A stretch of DNA of 18,088 nucleotides. Source: Azonexus sp. Its GTDB lineage: Bacteria; Pseudomonadota; Gammaproteobacteria; Burkholderiales; Rhodocyclaceae. The notes beneath the pieces were generated by a model. The model saw only the letters and a program-made list of their open reading frames with translations. It was not told where the DNA came from and made no database searches. A program made the position numbers and the translations under genes. Where the stretch lies: contig JAITWU010000360.1 in assembly GCA_031285115.1 (NCBI GenBank), positions 1 to 18,088 on the forward strand. The letters run 5' to 3'. Shown here in pieces: positions 8,309 to 16,660 of the stretch. The number at the start of each line of letters is the position of its first letter. Positions within the stretch are counted from its first letter, which is position 1.

Positions 8309-8845
8309 ATGCAAGAACAGGATTTCAACGAAAACCCAGACCGTCCCTCGAAAACCAGAATAAAAGAGGCCATGCACGAATTGCGCGACCTCGGCGCAGA
8401 ACTGGTCGAACTTTCCGCCGGTCAGTTAAAGCGCATTGCTTTGCCGGAGGACATTCTCGAAGCCGTCCGCGCCTGCCAGAAAATCACCGCCCACGGCGCG
8501 CGGCGGCGGCAGATTCAATTTCTCGGCAAGCTGATGCGCGGCGTCGATGACGCGCCGATTCGCGCTGGTCTCGCGCTGCTGCGCGGCGAATCAGCGGCGG
8601 AAACGGCCCGTCTGCACCGGCTGGAACGCTTTCGCGCGCGCTTCATGGAAGACGAGCATTTTCTGCGCGACATCGCCGCCCAGTGGCCGCAGGCCGACCT
8701 CCAGCACCTGCGCCAGTTGCGGCGCAATGCCTTGAAGGAACAGGGAAGCGACAAACCGCCGAAAAATTTCCGCGCCATTTTTCAGGCGCTGCAAGAACTC
8801 GACAAGGAAGCGAATCAGGAAGGAACGCCCGATGACCACTCATGA
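8309..8845 (+). CDS. darP: DarP/YjgA, 50S ribosome assembly factor (DUF615)
   Basis: DarP (YjgA) binds late precursors of the large ribosomal subunit and helps mature the peptidyl-transferase centre. The protein is 178 aa, normal for the family. It is almost wholly helical and rich in charged residues. The family signature is visible near the N-terminus (KEAMHELRDLGAELVELS), followed by QLKRIALPEDILEAV, and ARRRQIQFLGKLMR near residues 65-80. There is no membrane segment or signal peptide. The ATG at 8309 follows the sequence CGCCACC and lacks a strong ribosome site. The gene overlaps mog by 14 bases, so the two should be translated from one message, and it is divergent from pmbA. Confidence 0.93.
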   Translation: MQEQDFNENPDRPSKTRIKEAMHELRDLGAELVELSAGQLKRIALPEDILEAVRACQKITAHGARRRQIQFLGKLMRGVDDAPIRAGLALLRGESAAETARLHRLERFRARFMEDEHFLRDIAAQWPQADLQHLRQLRRNALKEQGSDKPPKNFRAIFQALQELDKEANQEGTPDDHS

Positions 8846-9425
8846 CACCCTCAAAATCGGCCTCGTTTCGATCAGCGACCGCGCATCCAGCGGCGTCTAT
8901 CAAGACCTGGGCATCCCGGCCCTGCAAGCATGGCTCGCCGCCGCGCTGACTTCGCCGTGGCAGGCCGAAACCCGGCTGATCGCCGACGACCGCCAGAGCA
9001 TCGAGCAAACCCTGATCGACCTGGTGGACAACGCCGCCTGCCACCTCGTCCTGACCACCGGCGGCACCGGCCCGGCGCGGCGCGATGTGACGCCGGAAGC
9101 GACACTCGCCATCGGCGACAAGGAAATGCCCGGCTTCGGCGAAGAAATGCGCCGCATCAGCCTCAACTTCGTGCCGACCGCGATTCTCTCGCGGCAGGTG
9201 GCGGTGATCCGCAAAACGGCCCTCATCATCAACCTGCCCGGCCAGCCCAAAGCCATCCGTGAAACGCTCGAAGGCGCGCGCAACGCGGCTGGCGAAGTCA
9301 TCCACACCGGCATTTTCGCCGCCGTGCCTTATTGCCTCGACCTCATCGGCGGCCCTTACGCTGAAACCGACCCGGCGGTGATCAAAGTCTTTCGCCCCAA
9401 ATCGGCGCTGCGCCCGCCGCGTTGA
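8832..9425 (+). CDS. mog: Molybdopterin adenylyltransferase
   Basis: Mog adenylylates molybdopterin before molybdate insertion, a late step of molybdenum cofactor synthesis in the cytoplasm. The protein is 197 aa, close to the E. coli length. It starts with the family's IGLVSISDRAS strand, has TTGGTG at residues 75-80, and then the conserved DVTPEAT (D85) and MPGFGEEMR blocks. D52 or D53 (IADDRQSI) and D85 are the likely catalytic aspartates. INLPGQPKAIRE near 140 is another family block. The start is inside the end of darP (14-base overlap), with AGGAACG just upstream as ribosome site. MoaB is a similar paralogue, but the GFGEEMR block and length favour Mog. It implies molybdoenzymes elsewhere in the genome. 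Confidence 0.92.
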   Translation: MTTHDTLKIGLVSISDRASSGVYQDLGIPALQAWLAAALTSPWQAETRLIADDRQSIEQTLIDLVDNAACHLVLTTGGTGPARRDVTPEATLAIGDKEMPGFGEEMRRISLNFVPTAILSRQVAVIRKTALIINLPGQPKAIRETLEGARNAAGEVIHTGIFAAVPYCLDLIGGPYAETDPAVIKVFRPKSALRPPR

Positions 9426-9465
9426 GCGGCCCGCTGCGGGGGTTTTGCTTGCCCCAAAAACCGCC
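9426..9465 (+). terminator. Probable terminator after mog
   Basis: CCCG-CTG-CGGG (9430-9440) is followed by GGTTTT, giving a short GC-rich stem and T-run directly after the mog stop codon. GGTTTT (9441-9446) can alternatively pair with AAAACC (9457-9462), which would also help stop the convergent hemH transcript. The 68 bases from 9466 to hemH show nothing further. Confidence 0.45.
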
Positions 9466-9533
9466 CGATATTTCGCTTCTTCGCCCCAGGTGTGTCGTCC
9501 CGGCATGTAAAGGCAAGGCCCAAAATGGTCTGA

Positions 9534-10601
9534 TTATTGGATATGGCAGTCATCAGCGGTTTGGGCCGCAGTCGGCCAACCGGCCAGATGTTGTTCGACC
9601 AGATCAGCGAGCGAGTGCAGCCAGTCTTCGTTTTCGTTGAGGGCGGGGATGTAGTGATACGCCTTGCCGCCCGCATGGAGAAATTCGGCTCGCCCTTCGA
9701 TGGCGATTTCTTCGAGGGTTTCCAGGCAGTCGGCGACAAAGCCGGGGCAGAGCGCATCGACGCGGCGGACGCCTTGTTTGCCCCAGGCGCGTAATGTCGG
9801 CGCGGTGTAGGGTTGCAGCCATTGGGCCTTGCCGAAGCGCGACTGGAAGGTGATAAGGAATTGTTCCGGCGCCAGTTGCAGGCGTTCGGCGAGCAAGCGT
9901 CCGGTGGTCTGGCATTCGGCAAAATACGGGTCGCCGAGATCGACGCTGCGTTTGGGCAGGCCGTGAAAACTGATGAGCAAGCGCCCATCGTCGCCCAGGG
10001 GGCCGTTGCGCTGCCAATGCTGGCGCACCGATTGCTCCAGCGCGGCGATGTAGCCGGGGTGGTCGTGAAAATCGCGGATGGCGCGGATTTCCGGCTGGTT
10101 GCGCGTTTTCATGAGCCAGCGGCAAGCGGCGTCGATGGCTGTTGCCGTGGTGCTGGCGGCGTATTGCGGATACATCGGCAGGAGCAGGATGCGGCGGACG
10201 CCATCGGCCTTGAGGCCGTCCAGCACGCTGGCGAGCGCCGGTTGGCCGTAGCGCATGGCAGAGACGACTGCCAGCCGGTGGCCGCGCGCGCCGAGAAAGC
10301 CCTTGAGGAGCTTGGCTTGCCGCTCGCTGTGGAAGCGCAAGGGCGAGCCTTCGGGCTGCCAGACGGCGGCGTATTTGGCGGCTGATTGTTTGGGTCGCAG
10401 GTTGAGGATGAGACCGTTCAAGATCGGCCACCACAGTAATTTCGGGATTTCGACGACGCGCGGGTCGGAGAGAAATTCCTTGAGGTAGCGGCGCAAGGCG
10501 GGCGCGGTTGGGCTTTCCGGCGTGCCAAGGTTGATGAGGACAACGGCGGTGTCGATGGCGACACCTGTCCGGGCGGGCGGTTCGGGGGCAAAACGCGGCA
10601 T
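9534..10601 (-). CDS. hemH: Ferrochelatase
   Basis: HemH inserts Fe2+ into protoporphyrin IX to make protoheme, the last step of the classical heme pathway, at the inner face of the cytoplasmic membrane. The protein is 355 aa, typical for Gram-negative forms. LINLGTPESP near residues 22-31, the catalytic histidine H213 in SFHGLPKR, and the acidic CLETLEEI block (292-299) are all present. MYPQYAASTT (143-152) is another family signature. I see no C-terminal cysteine cluster for a [2Fe-2S] centre. A GAAGAG ribosome site precedes the ATG at 10601. Only two bases separate it from the hrcA stop upstream, so it is almost certainly co-transcribed and translationally coupled with hrcA. Confidence 0.95.
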   Translation of the reverse strand: MPRFAPEPPARTGVAIDTAVVLINLGTPESPTAPALRRYLKEFLSDPRVVEIPKLLWWPILNGLILNLRPKQSAAKYAAVWQPEGSPLRFHSERQAKLLKGFLGARGHRLAVVSAMRYGQPALASVLDGLKADGVRRILLLPMYPQYAASTTATAIDAACRWLMKTRNQPEIRAIRDFHDHPGYIAALEQSVRQHWQRNGPLGDDGRLLISFHGLPKRSVDLGDPYFAECQTTGRLLAERLQLAPEQFLITFQSRFGKAQWLQPYTAPTLRAWGKQGVRRVDALCPGFVADCLETLEEIAIEGRAEFLHAGGKAYHYIPALNENEDWLHSLADLVEQHLAGWPTAAQTADDCHIQ

Positions 10602-10603
10602 TG

Positions 10604-11632
10604 TTAAAGCTCTTCTCTACTCGACAGCGCCCCGGCAAGAAGCCGCGCCGTGATGTCGACAATCGGAATCACCCGCTCGTAAGCCATCCGCGTCGGGCCG
10701 ATGACGCCGACCGAGCCGACTACCTGACCATCGACCGCGTAAGGTGCTGCAACGACGCTGCATTCGTCGAGCGAGGCAATGCCCGATTCGCCGCCGATAA
10801 AAATCTGCACGCCCTCGGCGCGGTGAGAAATATCAAGGAGGCGCATGAGGTTGGAGCGTTGCTCGAACAAATCGAACAGTTCGCGCAGCCGCTTCATGTT
10901 GGACGAGAGTTCCTCGACATCGAGCAAATTGCGCTCGCCGGAAATGATGTAGGGCAGGGCGGTTTCCGCCAGCGCCGCGTCGCCCGCATCAAGTGCCTGG
11001 GCCATGAGCGGCTTGATGTCATCCCTCAACTGGCGGATTTCGCTCGCCAGACGCTGGCGAATCTGCTCGAAATCGAGGCCCGCGCCGTGCTGCGTCAGGT
11101 AGTTGGCGGCCTGAACCAGTTCCGACGGCGTGTAGGCGCGGTCGGTGTTGAGAATGCGGTTCTGCACATCGCCATCGACAGTGACGATGATGAGCAGAAT
11201 GCGCCGCTCGGCGAGGTGCAAAAATTCAATCTGGCGGATGCGGCTCGATTTGCGGCGCGGGGCGATGACGACCCCGGCAAAGCGGGTCAGGCTCGAAAGC
11301 AGTTGCGAGGCGCTGGCGATCACCTGATTGGCCGGGCGATCCTGCAAGGCTTCTTCGATCAGGCCCATCTGCCGCTGTTCGAGCGGCTGCACGGTGAGGA
11401 GGCTATCGACAAAGAGACGATAACCACGCGCCGTCGGCACCCGCCCCGCCGAAGTGTGCGGGCTGGCGACAAAACCGGCTTCTTCGAGATCGGCCATGAC
11501 ATTGCGGATAGTCGCCGGCGACAGATCGAGACCGGAAAACTTGGAGAGTGAGCGCGAACCCACCGGCTGTCCGTCAGCGATGTAATGTTCGACCAGGGCC
11601 TTGAGCAGGGTGCGCGCGCGTTCGTCCAGCAT
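10604..11632 (-). CDS. hrcA: HrcA heat-shock repressor
   Basis: HrcA represses chaperone operons by binding the CIRCE operator and loses activity when GroEL is busy with unfolded proteins. From the chosen start it is 342 aa, normal for the family. An N-terminal winged helix-turn-helix covers about residues 1-70, with [22 protein letters not shown] and [11 protein letters not shown] in the order seen in HrcA. A GAF-like dimer domain follows, ending in the conserved [20 protein letters not shown]. The frame is open upstream to 11815, but the extra 61 residues overlap the divergent nadK and are not family-like, so [11 protein letters not shown] is taken as the start. There is no obvious strong ribosome site. 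I found no CIRCE repeat near it, so it does not visibly regulate itself. Confidence 0.94.
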   Translation of the reverse strand: MLDERARTLLKALVEHYIADGQPVGSRSLSKFSGLDLSPATIRNVMADLEEAGFVASPHTSAGRVPTARGYRLFVDSLLTVQPLEQRQMGLIEEALQDRPANQVIASASQLLSSLTRFAGVVIAPRRKSSRIRQIEFLHLAERRILLIIVTVDGDVQNRILNTDRAYTPSELVQAANYLTQHGAGLDFEQIRQRLASEIRQLRDDIKPLMAQALDAGDAALAETALPYIISGERNLLDVEELSSNMKRLRELFDLFEQRSNLMRLLDISHRAEGVQIFIGGESGIASLDECSVVAAPYAVDGQVVGSVGVIGPTRMAYERVIPIVDITARLLAGALSSREEL

Positions 11633-11747
11633 GGGCGGATTGTACAAAAACAGCGGATGGGCGGGCGCAAAACTTCCTTGCTGATGCGGCTGCGGGCGTT
11701 TGCCCAAAAAGCCGCGTCCGCGCCTTTTTATGCCAGAATCCGCCCCC
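11633..11747. promoter_or_regulatory. Divergent promoter region of hrcA and nadK
   Basis: These 115 bases must hold the promoters of both the leftward hrcA-hemH and rightward nadK-recN transcripts. TATGCC at 11729-11734 is a possible -10 for nadK but has no clear -35. No CIRCE-type inverted repeat is present. The call rests on position more than on sequence. Confidence 0.3.
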
Positions 11748-12659
11748 ATGAATCGAAGTTTCGCATCCTGGCATACGCCGCGCACCATCGCCCTGGTCGG
11801 CAAATACCACAGCATGGAAATTGCCGAGGCTTTGCGTGATCTGGCCGAATACCTGCATGAGCGCGGTGTTTCGGTCTTTATCGAGCGCGAAACTTCGGAG
11901 CAGATTGGTCGTCAGGTCGATCTTGCCCGTTGGGTGACCTGCGGTTTCAACGACATCGGCGCTCATGCCGATCTCGCCATCGTGCTGGGCGGTGACGGCA
12001 CCATGCTCAATGCGGCGCGGCGGCTGGCCCGTTATTGCGTGCCGCTGGTCGGCGTCAATCAGGGGCGGCTGGGGTTTATGACCGACATCGCCCGCGAGGA
12101 TTTGTTGAGTTGCATGGACGATCTGCTCGATGGCCGTTTTCAGCCGGAAAACCGCATGTTGCTGGCTGCCGAAATCGTCCGTGATGGCCGCGAAATTGCC
12201 GCCAACATGGCGCTCAACGATGTCGTGCTCGACAAGGGGGCGATGGGCCGGATGATCGAGTTTGAACTCTTCATCGACGGCGAATTTATCTACAACCTGC
12301 GCGCCGACGGCCTCATCGTGTCGACGCCGACCGGCTCGACCGCCTATTCGCTGTCGGCGGGCGGCCCGATTCTGCATCCGACGCTGACCGGCATCGCGCT
12401 GGTGCCACTCTACCCGCACGCGCTGACCAACCGCCCGGTGATTGTGAATGACCGCGCCGAAATCGAATTCCGCATCGTCCATGCCGATGATCCGCGCGTG
12501 CACTTCGACGGTCAGGTGACGTTCGACCTGCAACATGGCGACAGCGTGCGCCTGCGCCGTTCCGACCACGCCATCCGCTTCCTGCATCCGCCCGGCTACC
12601 GCTATTTCGCCATGCTGCGCCAGAAATTGCAGTGGAGCGAGCGGCCCAAGGGTGAATAA
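11748..12659 (+). CDS. nadK: NAD kinase
   Basis: NadK phosphorylates NAD+ at the adenosine 2' position to make NADP+, the sole route to NADP in bacteria. From 11748 the protein is 303 aa, the usual size. The diphosphate-kinase motif GGDGT is at residues 81-85, GVNQGRLGF at 102-110, ND at 157-158 and the glycine-rich [14 protein letters not shown] at 194-207. These form the ATP- and NAD-binding core. In-frame starts upstream at 11730 (ATG) and 11700 (TTG) are possible, but they add residues that are not family-like. No strong ribosome site is seen. recN begins 12 bases after the stop, so nadK-recN is an operon. Its divergent position to hrcA is common in proteobacteria. Confidence 0.94.
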   Translation: MNRSFASWHTPRTIALVGKYHSMEIAEALRDLAEYLHERGVSVFIERETSEQIGRQVDLARWVTCGFNDIGAHADLAIVLGGDGTMLNAARRLARYCVPLVGVNQGRLGFMTDIAREDLLSCMDDLLDGRFQPENRMLLAAEIVRDGREIAANMALNDVVLDKGAMGRMIEFELFIDGEFIYNLRADGLIVSTPTGSTAYSLSAGGPILHPTLTGIALVPLYPHALTNRPVIVNDRAEIEFRIVHADDPRVHFDGQVTFDLQHGDSVRLRRSDHAIRFLHPPGYRYFAMLRQKLQWSERPKGE

Positions 12660-12671
12660 AGGGGAATAACC

Positions 12672-14330
12672 ATGCTGCGCCGTCTGTCGATCCGCGATTT
12701 CGTCATCGTCGACCGTCTCGAACTCGATTTTGCCCAAGGTTTTGGCGCTTTGACGGGGGAAACCGGGGCTGGCAAATCCATCCTCATCGACGCCCTGGCC
12801 CTCGCCCTTGGCGAGCGAACCGATACCAGCGTCATCCGCAGCGGCTGCGAGAAGGCGGAAGTGAGCGCCGACTTCGACATCGCCGCGCTGGCGGAAGTCA
12901 AAAGCTGGCTCGCCGCCAACGATTTCGCTGCCGATGACGAATTGCTGCTGCGCCGCGTGGTCGACGCGGGTGGCCGTTCGCGCGGCTACATCAACGGCTC
13001 GCCCGCCACCGTCCAGCAATTGCGCGAAGCGGGCGAATGGCTGGTCGATATTCACGGCCAGCACGCCCACCAGTCGTTGCTGCGCGCCGACGCCCAGCGC
13101 GCCCTGCTCGATGCCCATGCCGGTTTACAGGCGCTTGCCGCCGAAGTTGCCGCTCACTTCAAAACTTGGCGGGCCGCCGAAAAAGCGTTGCAGGAGGCAA
13201 GCAGCGGCGCGGCGGCGGCGGCTGAAGAGCGCGAGCGCCTCGAATGGCAGGCGCGGGAACTGGAGACGCTGGCCTTTTCGCCCGCCGAATGGGAAGACCT
13301 CGAACGGGAGCACCGCCGCCTCGGCCACGCCGCCAGCCTCATGGAAGGCGCGCAATTCGCGCTCGCCGCGCTCTCTGATGACGACGCCGCCTGCGAGCGG
13401 CAGGTCGATAGCGTCGCCGCCCGGTTGGCAACCTTGGCCGATTACGACCCGGCGCTCGGCGCAGTCGCCGATCTGCTCCGCTCCGTCCAGGCCGAACTGG
13501 CCGATGCCGTTTCAACGCTTCGCCGCTACAGCGACCGCGTCGACCTTGACCCGGCGCGGCTTGCCGAAGTCGAGCGCCGCCTCGACGCGGTGCTGGCCGC
13601 CGCCCGCAAATACCGCGTCCAGCCGCCGGAACTGCCGGGGCTTCTGGCTGACTGGCAGGAGCGCCTCGCCCGGCTGACCGCCGCCAGCGACCTCGAAGCG
13701 CTCACCGCCGCTGCCGCCGCCGGGCAAACGGCTTACCGCGCCAGCGCCGAAAAACTCAGCGCCGCCCGGCGGCAAGCCGCTCTCGGCATGAGCGCCGCCG
13801 TCAGCGACATCATGCGCCAATTGGCCCTCTCATCCGGTCGCTTTGAAGTGGCTTTGATAACCGGCGAACCGGCGGCTTGCGGCCTCGAACAGATCGAATT
13901 CCGCATTGCCGGGCTGGCGGGCAACGAGGCGCGGCCTTTGGCCAAAGTCGCGTCCGGCGGCGAACTGTCGCGCATCAGCCTGGCTATTCAAGTGCTCACC
14001 TCGCGCTCGGCCAGCGTGCCGACCCTTATTTTTGACGAGGTTGACGTCGGCATCGGCGGCGGCGTCGCCGAAATCGTCGGTCGCCTGCTGCATCAACTGG
14101 GGGCGGAACGACAGGTGCTGTGCGTCACCCATCTGCCGCAAGTCGCCGCGCAGGCCGAATGGCAGTGGCAGGTGAGCAAAACGCAGCGCGACGGCGCGAC
14201 CTTGAGCGCCATCACGCCGCTCGACGCCGCTGGCCGCGTCGAAGAAATCGCCCGCATGTTGGGCGGCGTGGACATCACCGGCATTACGCGGCAACACGCG
14301 CGAGAACTGCTCGGATCGCGCGGCGGGTAA
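12672..14330 (+). CDS. recN: DNA repair protein RecN
   Basis: RecN is an SMC-like ATPase that acts on double-strand breaks in recombinational repair. The protein is 552 aa, the normal length. Walker A GETGAGKS is at residues 29-36. A long Ala/Glu/Arg-rich coiled-coil region covers about 150-380, and the ABC signature ASGGELS (427-433) is followed by Walker B LIFDEVD (D455, E456) and GIGGGVAEIVG. The H-loop region VLCVTHLPQVAAQA is also intact. AAAGGGGAA just before the ATG is a good ribosome site. In many bacteria recN is LexA-controlled, but here it lies only 12 bases behind nadK and I see no LexA box between them. Confidence 0.96.
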   Translation: MLRRLSIRDFVIVDRLELDFAQGFGALTGETGAGKSILIDALALALGERTDTSVIRSGCEKAEVSADFDIAALAEVKSWLAANDFAADDELLLRRVVDAGGRSRGYINGSPATVQQLREAGEWLVDIHGQHAHQSLLRADAQRALLDAHAGLQALAAEVAAHFKTWRAAEKALQEASSGAAAAAEERERLEWQARELETLAFSPAEWEDLEREHRRLGHAASLMEGAQFALAALSDDDAACERQVDSVAARLATLADYDPALGAVADLLRSVQAELADAVSTLRRYSDRVDLDPARLAEVERRLDAVLAAARKYRVQPPELPGLLADWQERLARLTAASDLEALTAAAAAGQTAYRASAEKLSAARRQAALGMSAAVSDIMRQLALSSGRFEVALITGEPAACGLEQIEFRIAGLAGNEARPLAKVASGGELSRISLAIQVLTSRSASVPTLIFDEVDVGIGGGVAEIVGRLLHQLGAERQVLCVTHLPQVAAQAEWQWQVSKTQRDGATLSAITPLDAAGRVEEIARMLGGVDITGITRQHARELLGSRGG

Positions 14331-14359
14331 ATTTTTCGACATTCTTTACAGGGCGCGTC

Positions 14360-15472
14360 ATGAAAAAAATAACCATTCTTCTCGCCGTCATCATGTTGCT
14401 GGCCGCCGCCTGGCTTGGCGCATCCTGGTACACCGGCCAGCAAATCGAGGCTGCCCTCGACAAGAAGGTTGCGGATTTCAACACCGCGGCGCAAAAGATT
14501 CCGCAAGCCGTGACGCAGGGCATGGCAATCAAGCCGCTCGGCTATGAGCGCGGCCTTTTCTCCAGCCACGCGCGTTACGGCATGGCCTGGGGCAATGGCC
14601 CGATGATCGAGTTTGACGTTGCGCTGGCGCACGGGCCGTTGCCGCTCCCGGCGTTGGCGCAGGGCGATTTTCTCCCCAGGCTCGTAGCGGCGCATATCGA
14701 AATGCAGATTGCCGACAGTGAGATCAAGGCGGCAGTCGACAAATTTACAGGCGGCAAGCCGCCGCTGGTGTTCGACCTGAGCTGCGACTACGGCAGCAAA
14801 AAATGCGACGGCGCGGGCAGTATGCCGTCTTTCAGCGGCGACATTTCGCCCACCGCCAAACTCAATTTCGCTGGCGCGCAGATGCGCTTTGCGCAGGATG
14901 CCCCGTCTCCAAGTGAGCATAAAGCCAATTTGACTGTCGAGATCTTGCCCGTGCTGATCAATGACCAGAGCTTTGGCCGCGGTCAAATCACCGCTTCGTC
15001 CGATGCGCTGTCGGTCACTGAAGTGGTGTCGTGGCAAACCGATCAGGGCCAAAGCAGGATCACCTACGCCTTTGCCTTTAATCACCCCTTGGCTCAATTG
15101 ACCGCCAACGGCGCTGCGCCAACGCCGGAAGACTTCTTGAAGGCGATCAAAACGGCGTCAATCAAGGTCGAACTCTCCAAACCCATGCTCATCGACATGA
15201 TGGCGCGGGCGACGATCATGGATAAAGCCACCAAGGACCCGGCGGTGCTGCCAGCCATGCGGAAAATACTCGGCGAAAACTTTGACGCCGCCGTCATGAA
15301 CGGACCGCTGGCCCGGCTGGCGCAGGTTGACGACAAAGGAACGTGGATCAGCGACTGGCAATACGCCGGAGACAAGCCCGATGTCGTAATGATCAACGGC
15401 AAAGAGATGCCGGTGATGGACGCCTTTGCCCTCATGGGACAGACGCCGGAAGTCGAAGAAGACGGCGAATGA
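14360..15472 (+). CDS. DUF945/YdgA-like membrane-anchored protein
   Basis: The protein is 370 aa of unknown function, resembling the DUF945 (YdgA) family of Gram-negative bacteria. It begins with MKK and a hydrophobic stretch over about residues 5-23 (ILLAVIMLLAAAWLGASW), which is either a signal anchor or a signal peptide without a lipobox. The rest would face the periplasm. The family-like pattern GYERGLFSSHARYG appears about 60 residues in, and a DMMARATI segment and the terminal WQYAGDKPDVVMINGK block fit the C-terminal half of the family. The frame is open 80 codons upstream, but that part overlaps recN out of frame. The ATG at 14360 begins the clear signal segment and has AGGG upstream. 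It follows recN after 29 bases and may be in the same operon. Confidence 0.8.
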   Translation: MKKITILLAVIMLLAAAWLGASWYTGQQIEAALDKKVADFNTAAQKIPQAVTQGMAIKPLGYERGLFSSHARYGMAWGNGPMIEFDVALAHGPLPLPALAQGDFLPRLVAAHIEMQIADSEIKAAVDKFTGGKPPLVFDLSCDYGSKKCDGAGSMPSFSGDISPTAKLNFAGAQMRFAQDAPSPSEHKANLTVEILPVLINDQSFGRGQITASSDALSVTEVVSWQTDQGQSRITYAFAFNHPLAQLTANGAAPTPEDFLKAIKTASIKVELSKPMLIDMMARATIMDKATKDPAVLPAMRKILGENFDAAVMNGPLARLAQVDDKGTWISDWQYAGDKPDVVMINGKEMPVMDAFALMGQTPEVEEDGE

Positions 15473-15512
15473 GCCTATAGTTAAAGAAAAGTCGTCTGAC
15501 GGGCAGGAAACC

Positions 15513-16049
15513 ATGATCGGCGCTGTTGGCAGTTCCTCTTTCTCCACTCCCCTCGCAGGCAATCACGCGACTGCCCGCAATGGCGGGTTGTCGCCTGAAG
15601 AGCAGCAACAAATCGCCCAATTGCAGCAGACCGACCGCCAGGTGCGCGCCCACGAGCAGGCGCACATGGCCGCTGGCGCGGGGCTGGCGGGCGGCGCCAC
15701 CTACAGCTACCAAACCGGGCCGGATAACCGCCGCTACGCCGTGGCGGGCGAAGTCTCGATTGATTCCTCGCCCGGCCGCACGCCGCAGGAAACCATCGCC
15801 AAAGCCCGCCAGATCCGCGCCGCCGCGCTCGCCCCGGCTGATCCCTCAGCCCAGGACAGCCGCGTCGCCGCCGCTGCGACCCAGATGGAAATGCAGGCGC
15901 GGGTTGAACTCACGCAAACGCCGGGAACGGAAACTGGCGGCAATTTAGACAACCCGGCAGACAACCCGGCAGACAACCCGGCGCTGGCCGCTTACCGCCA
16001 GGTGGCGGCCAACGGCGAGACGGCTGGCGGTTTCGCGGCAGTCGCCTAA
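15513..16049 (+). CDS. Putative metalloprotease, SprA-related/CJM1_0395 family
   Basis: This small 178-aa protein carries the zinc-protease motif HEQAH (H47, E48, H51) within DRQVRAHEQAHMAAG. It is followed by GGATYSYQTGPDNRRYAVAGEV and a GRTPQETIAKARQIRAAALAPADPS stretch. That arrangement matches what I recall of the SprA-related family (Pfam PF12118), whose activity is, as far as I know, unproven. There is no signal peptide or membrane segment. The ATG at 15513 has an AGGAAA ribosome site. An in-frame start at 15426 overlaps the DUF945 gene and gives a non-family leader. The C-terminal tail is low-complexity and includes three DNPA repeats. The gene lies 40 bases after the DUF945 gene and ends overlapping the convergent transporter gene by 4 bases. 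Confidence 0.75.
   Translation: MIGAVGSSSFSTPLAGNHATARNGGLSPEEQQQIAQLQQTDRQVRAHEQAHMAAGAGLAGGATYSYQTGPDNRRYAVAGEVSIDSSPGRTPQETIAKARQIRAAALAPADPSAQDSRVAAAATQMEMQARVELTQTPGTETGGNLDNPADNPADNPALAAYRQVAANGETAGGFAAVA
15948..15983 (+). repeat. 12-bp tandem repeat, three copies, in coding sequence
   Basis: GACAACCCGGCA occurs three times head to tail (15948, 15960, 15972), the last copy ending in G instead of A. It encodes three DNPA units in the C-terminal tail of the putative metalloprotease. As a multiple of three bases it can change copy number without breaking the frame. Confidence 0.95.
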
Positions 16050-16645
16050 AACAGCCGACTCAGCGCGTAAGCCGCGAGCAGTAGAAAGAACGCGCCGCTG
16101 ATGCGGTGAATCCAGAGGAGCGGCAGGCGGTTCAAAAAGCGCCGTCCGGCATAGACGCCGAGGAGCGAAGTGGCAGCCAGGGCCAGCGTCGCGCCGAGCC
16201 AGACGGCGGGAGCGTCGGTCGTGCTGCCGAGGCCAGCGACGGCGATTTGCGTTTTGTCGCCAAATTCGGCGAGGAAAATGAGCAGGAAAGTGGTGGCAAA
16301 GACGCTTTTGCCGGGTTTTTCGCCAATTTCTTCGTCGTCGCCATCTTCTTCCTTGTAGCGCAGCGCGTGGATGCCGAAAATGGCGAACAGCGCGGCGACC
16401 ACGACGGTGACCAGCCATTCCGGCAGCCAGGCGGCGACGGCGGCGCCGAACAGCACGGCGAGCAGGTTGAGAATGGCGAAGGCGGCGACTGCGCCCAACA
16501 CCACCGGCAGACCGCGATGCCGGGCGGCGAGCGTCATGCAGACCAGTTGGCTCTTGTCGCCGAATTCGGCCAGCGCAATCAAAAGAAACGTCGCGCCAGC
16601 CGAGGACAGCCAGGCGCCAAAACCGGCGGTAACGGGTTCGATCAT
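16046..16645 (-). CDS. GDT1/TMEM165 (UPF0016) family cation transporter
   Basis: Members of this family move Mn2+ or Ca2+ across membranes. Bacterial MneA-type members export manganese. The protein is 199 aa with about six hydrophobic membrane segments in two homologous halves. Each half carries the diagnostic E-x-G-D-K-[TS] motif (E27-FGDKS and E126-FGDKT). A charged acidic loop (KEEDGDDEEIGEKPGK, about 97-112) joins the halves. The start at 16645 has only a weak ribosome site. It lies 15 bases behind fur on the same strand, so the two are probably co-transcribed and the protein may be tied to iron/manganese balance. Its stop codon overlaps that of the convergent putative metalloprotease in the 4 bases CTAA. 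I see no Mn-riboswitch-like leader. Confidence 0.9.
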   Translation of the reverse strand: MIEPVTAGFGAWLSSAGATFLLIALAEFGDKSQLVCMTLAARHRGLPVVLGAVAAFAILNLLAVLFGAAVAAWLPEWLVTVVVAALFAIFGIHALRYKEEDGDDEEIGEKPGKSVFATTFLLIFLAEFGDKTQIAVAGLGSTTDAPAVWLGATLALAATSLLGVYAGRRFLNRLPLLWIHRISGAFFLLLAAYALSRLF

Positions 16646-16660
16646 GGGAATCTCAGGAGA

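Noticed and set aside
7095..8363. 422-codon rightward frame over pmbA
   Set aside because: It lies antisense to a clear PmbA and runs into darP in another frame. The composition is typical of a shadow.
11633..11747. CIRCE operator near hrcA
   Set aside because: I looked for TTAGCACTC and its inverted partner 9 bases apart and found neither arm.
11574..13118. 514-codon leftward frame over nadK and recN
   Set aside because: It covers two genes with intact catalytic motifs on the other strand, so it is a codon-bias artefact.
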